DNA from: Pseudomonas sp. URIL14HWK12:I12
GTDB taxonomy: Bacteria; Pseudomonadota; Gammaproteobacteria; Pseudomonadales; Pseudomonadaceae
Assembly: GCF_003097135.1 (NCBI RefSeq)
Contig: NZ_QEQL01000001.1
Span: forward strand, 1,240,001-1,304,000
DNA: 64,000 bases
Direction of reading: 5' to 3'
Under the pieces are notes generated by a model. It searched no databases. It was not told the origin of the DNA and was given only the letters and a program-made list of their open reading frames with translations. The position numbers and the translations under genes were made by a program. Shown here in pieces: positions 19,071 to 26,721 of the stretch (position 1 is the stretch's first letter; each line of letters starts with the position of its first letter).

Positions 19071-21533
19071 ATGCCCGACTACGCCAGACAGTGGTTCAAC
19101 AGCCGTGGCTGGAAGCCGTTCCCCTTCCAGCGCGCGGCCTGGAAAGCCATGGGCGCGGGGCATTCAGGGTTGCTGCACGCCAGCACCGGTGCAGGCAAAA
19201 CCTATGCCCTGTGGTTCGGCGCCCTTAACACCTGGGGCAGCCCTGCCCCAGCTGCCAAAACCCGCCGCGCCGCTGGCGCACCGCTCACTGTGCTGTGGAT
19301 CACACCCATGCGCGCGCTGGCCAGCGACACGCTGCGCGCCTTGCAGGTGCCGGTGCAAGAGCTGGGCATCGGCTGGTCACTGGGCCTGCGCAGCGGCGAC
19401 ACCTGCGCCAGTGAACGCGCTCGCCAGAGCCGCCGCTTGCCCACCGTTCTGGTGACCACGCCCGAAAGCCTGAGCCTGATGCTGGCCCGGGAGAACGCCC
19501 GCAGCGAGCTGGCCAGCCTGCGCCTGGTGGTGGTCGACGAGTGGCACGAGCTGCTGGGCAACAAACGGGGCGTGCAGGTGCAACTGGCCTTGGCGCGGCT
19601 GCGCCAATGGAACCCTGCGCTACAGACCTGGGGCCTGTCGGCCACCCTTGGCAACCTCGAGCATGCCCAGCAGGTGCTGCTGGGCGAGGCCGGTGTGCGC
19701 ATCGAAGGCGATGCGCGCAAAGCGATCGAAGTCGATACCCTGCTGCCTGCTTCGGTGGAGCGCTTTCCGTGGGCTGGCCATTTGGGCCTGCGCATGCTTG
19801 ACCAAGTGGTGGCCGAGCTCGACAGCAGCGCCAGCAGCCTGGTGTTCACCAATACCCGGGCGCAGAGCGAGATCTGGTACCAGGCGATCCTCGATGCTCG
19901 GCCCGACTGGGCTGGCCTGATCGCGCTGCACCACGGCTCGCTGGCCCGCGAGGTGCGCCAGTGGGTCGAGCAGGCGCTCAAGGCCGGGCAGCTCAAGGCG
20001 GTGGTGTGTACTTCAAGCCTGGACCTTGGGGTTGACTTCGCACCGGTAGAGCGAGTGCTGCAGGTGGGCTCGGCCAAGGGTGTGGCGCGCTTGATCCAAC
20101 GCGCCGGGCGCTCCGGGCACGGGCCAGGGCGCGCATCGCGAGTCACCTTGGTGCCTACGCATAGCCTGGAGCTGGTGGAAGCCGCAGCGGCTGAAAAAGC
20201 GGTGCGCGAGCGCCGGTTGGAACCCCGGCTTTCACCGGAGCAGCCGCTGGATGTGCTGGTGCAGCACTTGGTGACGGTGGCGCTGGGCGGGGGGTTCGAA
20301 CCTGATGCGTTGCTGGCTGAAGTGCGCACCGCCTGGGCCTATCGCAACCTGAGTGACGCGGCCTGGCAGTGGGCGTTGGCCTTCGTGCGCCATGGCGGGT
20401 TGTCGCTCACCGCCTACCCTGACTATCGCCGTGTGGAACCGGCCGAGGATGGCCTGTGGCGAGTGCCTGACGCGCGCTTGGCCAGGCGCCACCGCATGAG
20501 CATCGGTACCATCGTCAGCGACGCTTCGCTGAACCTTAAATACTGGAGCAAAGGCGGCGGCGGCAAATCCATAGGCACGGTGGAAGAAGGTTTTATCGCC
20601 CGCCTGCGCCCGGGCGACCTGATGCTGTTCGGGGGGCGCACGCTTGAGCTGGTGCGGGTCGAGGGCATGACGGCCTACGTCAAGCGCGCGGCCGGTGCCA
20701 AGCCTGCCGTGCCTCGCTGGAATGGCGGGCGCATGCCGCTGTCCAGCGAACTGGCCGATGCCCTGATGGAGCAGTTCGATGCCGCCAGTGCAGGGAGCTT
20801 CGCCAGCGCACCCCTGCGTGCCGTGCGTGGCCTGCTGGAACTCCAGCAGGCCTGGTCAGGCCTGCCAGGCCGCCAGCGCCTGTTGATCGAACAGCTGAAA
20901 ACCCGTGAGGGCTGGCACCTGTTCATCTACCCCTTCGCCGGGCGCCTGGTGCATCTGGGCATGGCCAGCCTATTGGCCTGGCGGCTGGGCCAGCGCGAGC
21001 CGGCCAGCTTCTCGCTGGCGGTCAACGACTATGGCCTGGAGCTGCTCAGCCCTACGCCAGTTGACTGGGCGCAGGCCCTGGCAGAAGGGCTGCTCAGCCC
21101 GGAGAACCTTTTCGAGGACGTGCTCGCCAGCCTCAATGCAGGCGAGCTTGCGCAGCGCCGTTTCCGCGAAATCGCCCACATCGCCGGCCTGGTGTTCGGC
21201 GGTTACCCCGGTGCACAGAAGAGCACGCGCCAAGTGCAAGCCTCCAGCCAGCTGTTTTTCGATGTGTTCCGCCAGTATGACGCGCAAAACCTGCTGCTGG
21301 CCCAGGCCGAGCAGGAAGTGCTCGGCCAGGAGCTGGACATCGCGCGCCTGCGTGCAAGCCTGGAGCATCTGCAGGGTTGTACGCTGGACCTGCGGCAGAT
21401 CGACCGGCCCACACCCTTGGCCTTCCCGTTGCTGGTGGAGCGGCTGCGCGAGCGGCTGAGCTCGGAGAAACTCAACGACCGGATCGCGCGGATGCTGCGA
21501 GACCTGGAAAAAGCGGCGGGAGGTGCCCCCTGA
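19071..21533 (+). CDS. Ligase-associated DEXH-box helicase (Lhr-like)
   Basis: This 820-residue superfamily-2 helicase of the Lhr core type has a Q-motif region PFPFQRAAW and motif I ASTGAGKT (about residues 39-46). Motif II is VVVDEWHEL, followed by SATLGN and the motif VI arginine finger region [14 protein letters not shown]-terminal winged-helix/Lhr-CTD region completes it. Family proteins act with the ligase, the exonuclease and the phosphoesterase PdeM in DNA-damage repair. Here the gene is separated from the ligase by the transporter operon but overlaps pdeM by 4 bases. Confidence 0.92.
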   Translation: MPDYARQWFNSRGWKPFPFQRAAWKAMGAGHSGLLHASTGAGKTYALWFGALNTWGSPAPAAKTRRAAGAPLTVLWITPMRALASDTLRALQVPVQELGIGWSLGLRSGDTCASERARQSRRLPTVLVTTPESLSLMLARENARSELASLRLVVVDEWHELLGNKRGVQVQLALARLRQWNPALQTWGLSATLGNLEHAQQVLLGEAGVRIEGDARKAIEVDTLLPASVERFPWAGHLGLRMLDQVVAELDSSASSLVFTNTRAQSEIWYQAILDARPDWAGLIALHHGSLAREVRQWVEQALKAGQLKAVVCTSSLDLGVDFAPVERVLQVGSAKGVARLIQRAGRSGHGPGRASRVTLVPTHSLELVEAAAAEKAVRERRLEPRLSPEQPLDVLVQHLVTVALGGGFEPDALLAEVRTAWAYRNLSDAAWQWALAFVRHGGLSLTAYPDYRRVEPAEDGLWRVPDARLARRHRMSIGTIVSDASLNLKYWSKGGGGKSIGTVEEGFIARLRPGDLMLFGGRTLELVRVEGMTAYVKRAAGAKPAVPRWNGGRMPLSSELADALMEQFDAASAGSFASAPLRAVRGLLELQQAWSGLPGRQRLLIEQLKTREGWHLFIYPFAGRLVHLGMASLLAWRLGQREPASFSLAVNDYGLELLSPTPVDWAQALAEGLLSPENLFEDVLASLNAGELAQRRFREIAHIAGLVFGGYPGAQKSTRQVQASSQLFFDVFRQYDAQNLLLAQAEQEVLGQELDIARLRASLEHLQGCTLDLRQIDRPTPLAFPLLVERLRERLSSEKLNDRIARMLRDLEKAAGGAP

Positions 21534-22186
21534 ACCCCTGGTTGGTGACGAACGTAGCCGGCGCCGAATTATGGCTTTTGGCCGAAAAGGCCGTTTACTG
21601 GCCGGCAGAGCAGGCCCTGCTGGTGGCCGATGCGCACTTTGGCAAAGCCGCGGTGTACCGGGCCTTGGGCCAGCCAGTGCCCCATGGCACCACGGCTGCG
21701 AACCTGGCCCTGCTCGACCGGCTGCTGGCACGGCATGACTGCCGCGAGCTGATTTTTCTAGGAGACTTCCTCCACGGGCCTGCCGCTCAGGGCAGTGCGA
21801 CGCTGGAGGCCTTGGCAGCCTGGCGGGCCAGCCATCCTGGCCTGCGCATCATCCTGATCCGTGGCAACCACGACCATCACGCCGGCGACCCGCCAGCCGC
21901 CCTGGAAATGGAAGTGGCCAATGAGCCTCTGCTGCGCGGGCCCCTCGCCCTGCGCCATGAGCCGGCCCCTCACCCCACCCATCACGTGCTGGCTGGCCAC
22001 ATTCACCCGGTCTACCTGCTGACCGGCCGCGGCCGCCAGCGCCTGCGCCTGCCGTGTTATTGCCTGGGAGAACAGGTGACCCTGCTGCCGGCCTTCGGGG
22101 CATTTACCGGGGGCTTTGCAGTGCAGCGCAAACCGGGGATGCAACTGGTGCTGGCTGCCCCGGAAGGCGTGTTCGCGTTGCCCTGA
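21530..22186 (+). CDS. pdeM: Ligase-associated metallophosphoesterase PdeM
   Basis: This calcineurin-like phosphoesterase of about 218 residues is proposed to be a DNA end-processing nuclease in the ligase-associated module. Metal-binding motifs are [24 protein letters not shown] and VLAGHIHP. No ATG lies at a suitable place. The best start is CTG at 21530, overlapping the helicase stop and 5 bases after GGGAGGTG; TTG 21542 or GTG 21545 are alternatives. Overlap with the helicase indicates translational coupling. Confidence 0.85.
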   Translation: MNPWLVTNVAGAELWLLAEKAVYWPAEQALLVADAHFGKAAVYRALGQPVPHGTTAANLALLDRLLARHDCRELIFLGDFLHGPAAQGSATLEALAAWRASHPGLRIILIRGNHDHHAGDPPAALEMEVANEPLLRGPLALRHEPAPHPTHHVLAGHIHPVYLLTGRGRQRLRLPCYCLGEQVTLLPAFGAFTGGFAVQRKPGMQLVLAAPEGVFALP

Positions 22187-22220
22187 GGGCAGGTGAAGCC
22201 GCTGGTGCCACGCCCTGGAG

Positions 22221-22652
22221 CTACTTGTGAATCACCTCTTCGCGCTGCGGCGCCAGCCTGGCGATCAGCCGGTTCTGCACCGGCACAGGTACGCCCTGGC
22301 TGTCCATGGCCTTGAGTAGATCTTCAACCAAGGCATTGAACTCGGCCTTGCTGATGTTCTGCCCCTTGTGCGCCTCGGCCATGCTGTCGCCGCTGTATAC
22401 ACAGGGCCCGCCCGTTTCGACACAGAACTTCTCGACCAGCTTGTCACGCAGCCGCACCGGGTCGACGTTCTTGAAGTGGCTGACGATCCGCGGGTCCTGG
22501 GCCACATTGATCAGCATCGCCTCCACCAGGCGAGTGATACCGGGCTTGCCGCCCAGCGCTTGGTAAAGGCTCGGGTCGGCCGGCGGTTGCCGCGGGCTCT
22601 GGGCGCAGGCAGCAAGCAACAGGCTGGCGAATATCAGTGCTGACAAGCGCAT
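22221..22652 (-). CDS. Group 1 truncated haemoglobin with lipoprotein signal
   Basis: This 143-residue protein is a 2-on-2 globin (trHbN-like). The TGGPCVYSG stretch and proximal-His motif MAEAHKGQNI with His-95 are typical. It begins with a lipoprotein signal peptide whose lipobox LAAC ends at Cys-16, so the globin should be anchored in the envelope rather than cytoplasmic, which is unusual. trHbs bind O2 and NO and can act as NO dioxygenases. It follows the DUF3034 gene by 2 bp and is last in the minus-strand operon 26572-22221. Confidence 0.87.
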   Translation of the reverse strand: MRLSALIFASLLLAACAQSPRQPPADPSLYQALGGKPGITRLVEAMLINVAQDPRIVSHFKNVDPVRLRDKLVEKFCVETGGPCVYSGDSMAEAHKGQNISKAEFNALVEDLLKAMDSQGVPVPVQNRLIARLAPQREEVIHK

Positions 22653-22654
22653 GT

Positions 22655-23536
22655 TCAGAAGCTCCCGGTCAGCGAAAGATAGGTGCCATTCTGGTCCTGG
22701 AGCGTGGCGATCTCGCCCAGGCGTGCATAGGCCAGCACCACAGACACATGCTTGGTGGGAAACCAGCCTACGAATACGTCCGCCCAATCGCTTTCGCCGG
22801 CAAACGAAAGGTTGTCGGGCTTCTCGCGATACTCCATGCCCACTGCCCAGTGCGGGTTGAGCAGCACCGCCATCGAGCCCTCCTTGAGCCAGCTGCGCCG
22901 GTCTCGGCGGTCACCGCCGAAGCCCAGCAGGCCCATCTCGTTCGCCCGGCTATAGCGCAGGTCGCCATTGAGCAGCAGGTTGTAACCAAAGAAGCCACCG
23001 AGGATCACCCGGCTGGCGGCGATGTAGCCCTCCACATCGTGATCCCGCCGCGCGCCCACCAGTTGGGGGATGAGAAAGTCGCGCTGGTGCTTGTATTCAA
23101 GCCCCAGCGACACCTGCGGAATGTCGCCGTAGATCAGGTCGCCGAACAGCTTCAGCTTGGCGCCGAGCACGTCCTGGCTGAGGCTGTTCTCCGGCAGGGA
23201 GGCCTTGTGCACCAGGCTGCCCAAATCGAAGCGCTGCCGCGCATAGGAGAACTCCACACGGTTGCCGTAGGCTGCCGACACCCCGGCCACATCCAATCGA
23301 TAATCAGGCAGCCACACCCGCGTGGCGAACGCGTTGGCCCCCCACTGCCCTTCCTCGGCGTAGCTGCCGATCACTGCCCACGGGGTTATGCCGCCACCGG
23401 CAGTACCTTCCAGGTTGGTAGCGCCGCCGGTAGCCCAGAGCTTGCCGCCCTCTGCCAGCACCGGGGCGATACCGAAATCGGCACCGACACCGGCAGCGGC
23501 AAGCCACAACAGCGGGGCGAGAATGCGTGTGTTCAC
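22655..23536 (-). CDS. DUF3034-family predicted outer-membrane protein
   Basis: This 293-residue exported protein of unknown function has a signal peptide (ILAPLLWLAAAGVGA) followed by amphipathic, aromatic-rich beta-strand-like sequence (VEFSYARQRFDL, VSLGLEYKHQRD, LLLNGDLRYSRA) and ends in Phe (SLTGSF), as outer-membrane barrels do. The GTG start at 23536 overlaps the stop of the GGDEF/EAL gene (GTGA), supporting coupling. It lies between the c-di-GMP phosphodiesterase and the globin genes. I recognise the family DUF3034 but know of no assigned activity. Confidence 0.8.
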   Translation of the reverse strand: MNTRILAPLLWLAAAGVGADFGIAPVLAEGGKLWATGGATNLEGTAGGGITPWAVIGSYAEEGQWGANAFATRVWLPDYRLDVAGVSAAYGNRVEFSYARQRFDLGSLVHKASLPENSLSQDVLGAKLKLFGDLIYGDIPQVSLGLEYKHQRDFLIPQLVGARRDHDVEGYIAASRVILGGFFGYNLLLNGDLRYSRANEMGLLGFGGDRRDRRSWLKEGSMAVLLNPHWAVGMEYREKPDNLSFAGESDWADVFVGWFPTKHVSVVLAYARLGEIATLQDQNGTYLSLTGSF

Positions 23537-25893
23537 AATGCGGGCTCCACAACGGTGGGAAAGTAGATCGACTCGCGCAACCAGGCCTCGAATGCCGCGG
23601 CGGTCAACGGCCGGCTGATCAGGTAACCCTGGGCAGTGTCGCACTGCCACCGCTCGAGCAAGCGAAGGGTGTGTTCGTACTCCACGCCCTCGGCCACCAC
23701 CTTCAGGCCCAGGTTGTGGCTCATCTCGATGGTAGAGCGCACGATGACCGCGTCGTCACTGGTCTCATCCAGGTTGCGCACGAACGACTGGTCGATCTTC
23801 AGCTCTTGCACCGGCATACGCTTGAGGTGCGCCAGCGACGAGTAACCGGTGCCGAAGTCGTCGATCGACAGGCTCACGCCCACCTCGCGCAGGCGTTCGA
23901 GCACCCTTAACGCCGCCTCTGGCTCGCGCATCACAGCGCTTTCGGTGATCTCGAAAATAAGCTGGTCGGCCCCCACACCATGTTTGAGCAGTAACGCCGG
24001 AACACGCTCGGCCAGTGCGTCGCTGGCCAGGTCATCGGCAGAGATATTCAGCGATAACTGCACCTGCAAATCCCGGTCACGCCACTCGCCCAGTTGGCGT
24101 ATGCCCTCCTCCAGCACCCAACCGGTGAGCGACTGGATACTACCGGTGCGCTCGGCCAGGGGAATGAACTCGCCGGGTGAAATCAACCCGAACTGCGGGT
24201 GCTGCCAGCGCAGCAGTGCCTCGGCCTGACGCACCTGGGCTTCGCCGATGTCGAGCTTGGGTTGGTAGGTGAGGAACAGCTCGGCGTTGCCGGCGGCACG
24301 GCGCAGATCGCGGATCAGCCGGATTTGCCGCTGGTGCGCGAGGTCGCGGCCATGCTGGTACACCTGCAAGCGATCCGGTATGTCCTGGGCGTCCTGCATG
24401 GCGATGGCCGCGCGGCCCAACAGCGCCTCGGCGTCATCGCCGTCGGCGGGGTAAGCTGCAATGCCGATACGCGCATCGAGGCTGACATCGTGCAAGCCCA
24501 CTCGCCGGGGCCGGATCATCGCCTGCTGCGCCTGGTCGGCCACCGCCACTGCCCGGTCGCTGTCGAATTGGTCAAGCAGCAAGAGAAATTCGCCGCCGAT
24601 CAGGTAAGCCAGGGTATCGCCGGGGCTGAGCAGTTTCTCCAACGCGCGGCTGGCATCGCCCAGCAATTGCTCGGTATAAGCCGGCCCGCCGCTTTCGCCC
24701 AAGGCGCGCAGGTTGTCGAGGCTGATGTAGAGCACCGCCATTGGCCGCCCGGCAGCGATTGCGCTGCCCAGGCGTTCGGTAGCCAGCGCGCGGTTGGGCA
24801 GGCCTGTCACGGGGTCGTGAAGGGCGTTGTGCGCCAGGCGCAATTCGCGTTCGGCTATACCGTCCTGCATCAGGTTAATGGCACCGGCCAGTGTGCCTAG
24901 CTCATCCTCACGGCTCAGGTGCACGGGGGTGTGATAGTCCCCCTGGCCAATCCGCTCGGCGGCGGCGGCCAGAATACGTACAGGGCGCGTCAGGCTACGC
25001 GCCAGCAGCAGCGAGGCCAACAGCGATACCACCAGCGCAGCGCCCGCGATCAGTGCCAGGTTGTGGTCAAGCGGGGCGAAGGCATGAAAGGCGTCATCGA
25101 GCGGGCTTTGCAGCAGGGCCAGTACCTTGGCGCCGGAAGCAGGGTCTGCCGCCAGTACCAGGCTCTGATTCAGAAACCGTTGCCCCTGAACATCGTTGAG
25201 TTGCACGTGCCGGCCTTCGGAATGAGCCTGCAGCCATTGCACGATGCCATCGCGCAGTTGCGCCGGCTGAGTGCTCACCAGTGGGCCAGGCTGGCCGTTG
25301 TCCAAGGTCATGATCGACACTTGCAGGTTGCTCAGCGCGTGCAGCTCCCGGGCGAAGTCGGCATCCATGGTAAAACCCATCACTACCCGCGCCACCGGCA
25401 GGGGCGCCATGATCTGCGCTTCCACCAACAGGTGAGGTTGGCCAGCGATCGGCACAATCACACTCGACTGGCTGCGCCGATGGGCCTCGCGCAACGCCTG
25501 GTCGTACAGAAAAGCCTGACCGACCGGCACGCTGTCGACCGTGCTGGCCATGACCGTGCCGTCCATGCCCAGCAAGAATGCGTCGCTGGCGCCGATGCGG
25601 TTACCGTGGTTGGCCAGCGCCGAGCGAACCGTGGCCGAGTCATCGCTGGCGACGGCATCGCGAAAGCCGAAATCCGCGGCCAACAGCTGTACGCCGTCGC
25701 GCAGGCGGCGGCCATTGAAGTCCAGAAGCCGCTCGAACACGCGCGTACCCACTTCCAGCTGGTCACTGGCCTGGGCGCGCACGGCCTCGGCCGTGGCGAC
25801 TTTCACCGCCAGGGTGATCACCGCGATCACCACCAGCAGCAACAGCACCAGCAATGCGGTGATACGGGCCTGAAAACTACTTCGTGGTTTCAC
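23533..25893 (-). CDS. Membrane-bound GGDEF/EAL c-di-GMP phosphodiesterase
   Basis: This protein has about 786 residues. It runs an N-terminal transmembrane segment (ITALLVLLLLVVIAVITLAV), a periplasmic Cache-like sensor (about 40-275), a second transmembrane helix, HAMP (SLTRPVRILAAAAERIGQGD), GGDEF and EAL domains. The GGDEF signature is degenerate (IGGEF), so cyclase activity is unlikely. The EAL domain keeps EALLRW, LNISADDL, FEITES, DDFGTGYSS and ELKID, so it should hydrolyse c-di-GMP. The GTG at 25893 overlaps the upstream cupredoxin gene; TTG 25920 is an alternative. Confidence 0.88.
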   Translation of the reverse strand: MKPRSSFQARITALLVLLLLVVIAVITLAVKVATAEAVRAQASDQLEVGTRVFERLLDFNGRRLRDGVQLLAADFGFRDAVASDDSATVRSALANHGNRIGASDAFLLGMDGTVMASTVDSVPVGQAFLYDQALREAHRRSQSSVIVPIAGQPHLLVEAQIMAPLPVARVVMGFTMDADFARELHALSNLQVSIMTLDNGQPGPLVSTQPAQLRDGIVQWLQAHSEGRHVQLNDVQGQRFLNQSLVLAADPASGAKVLALLQSPLDDAFHAFAPLDHNLALIAGAALVVSLLASLLLARSLTRPVRILAAAAERIGQGDYHTPVHLSREDELGTLAGAINLMQDGIAERELRLAHNALHDPVTGLPNRALATERLGSAIAAGRPMAVLYISLDNLRALGESGGPAYTEQLLGDASRALEKLLSPGDTLAYLIGGEFLLLLDQFDSDRAVAVADQAQQAMIRPRRVGLHDVSLDARIGIAAYPADGDDAEALLGRAAIAMQDAQDIPDRLQVYQHGRDLAHQRQIRLIRDLRRAAGNAELFLTYQPKLDIGEAQVRQAEALLRWQHPQFGLISPGEFIPLAERTGSIQSLTGWVLEEGIRQLGEWRDRDLQVQLSLNISADDLASDALAERVPALLLKHGVGADQLIFEITESAVMREPEAALRVLERLREVGVSLSIDDFGTGYSSLAHLKRMPVQELKIDQSFVRNLDETSDDAVIVRSTIEMSHNLGLKVVAEGVEYEHTLRLLERWQCDTAQGYLISRPLTAAAFEAWLRESIYFPTVVEPAL

Positions 25894-26572
25894 GTGTGGT
25901 CTCTTGCACGGCGTTGCCAAAGGCCTGGCCGAAGGCGCTCGGGGCCGGTGCCTGCGGGGTATCGGCCGGCAACGGTGTGATGGCCAGCGTGTAAGTGCGG
26001 TGGCTGGTAGAGGCGTCTATCTGAAGCTCGCCCTGGGGCTGGGGCTGCTGCTCGGCGCTTTGCGGGTGCCAGGCCGTGAGCTGATAGGCCCCGGCTGGCA
26101 AATCGCTGAACCGGGCGTTGCCTTCGGCGTCGGTTACCGCGAACCAAGGGTCGTCGGTCACGTAAATGTAGCCCAACATCCAGTCATGGATATTGCAGCC
26201 CAGCACCACGACGCCTGGCTTGTCGAACACCACCGGCGAGGTGGGTGTGCCTTCGTACAGGCGCAGCTCGAACCGTTTGGCAGGTGAAAACGAATACACC
26301 TGGTGGCGGATGTTGTCGCTGTTGGGGAAACTCACCGCCGTGCCGGTGCGCACCGCCAGCACATGCGGCAGATAAGCCTTGGCGCGCTGGTCCATCACCG
26401 CCTGCGCCGCGCCGGGCGCCCTGCCTGCGGGGCCTGCAAGGGTAATCACGGCATCTGCCACAGGCTTGCCGTCGGCCTCTTGAACATGGGCCTGGAAGGT
26501 CGCGGCACTGGCGGCCATGCCGAGCATCAGGGCACTGGCACCGGCGGCCAGCCGTAGAAAGAGGTTGAACAT
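25877..26572 (-). CDS. Periplasmic cupredoxin-like protein (methylamine-utilisation type)
   Basis: This 231-residue exported protein has a signal peptide (ALMLGMAASAATFQA) and a cupredoxin-like domain. Candidate type-1 copper ligands are His-90 (DNIRHQVYSF) and the loop CNIHDWM giving Cys-126, His-129 and Met-132. A carboxypeptidase-regulatory-like beta sandwich follows (AEGNARFSDLPAGAYQLTAW). Databases often call such proteins methylamine utilisation protein, but no methylamine genes are near. It starts the minus-strand operon with the c-di-GMP phosphodiesterase, DUF3034 protein and globin. Electron transfer or copper sensing are possible roles. Confidence 0.8.
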   Translation of the reverse strand: MFNLFLRLAAGASALMLGMAASAATFQAHVQEADGKPVADAVITLAGPAGRAPGAAQAVMDQRAKAYLPHVLAVRTGTAVSFPNSDNIRHQVYSFSPAKRFELRLYEGTPTSPVVFDKPGVVVLGCNIHDWMLGYIYVTDDPWFAVTDAEGNARFSDLPAGAYQLTAWHPQSAEQQPQPQGELQIDASTSHRTYTLAITPLPADTPQAPAPSAFGQAFGNAVQETTRETTK

Positions 26573-26721
26573 GTCGGGCACCTGGGCAGGGGGCATCGAC
26601 CCGCCGTTGACGGGTGGGTACAAGGCTATCGGCAACGCTAGCTGAAGCTGGAGCGCCAGCCATTGAAACCCGCTCGATGGTTCCCCATCTAAGGCTGCAT
26701 ACTTCCTTGACCAGGTGCCCC

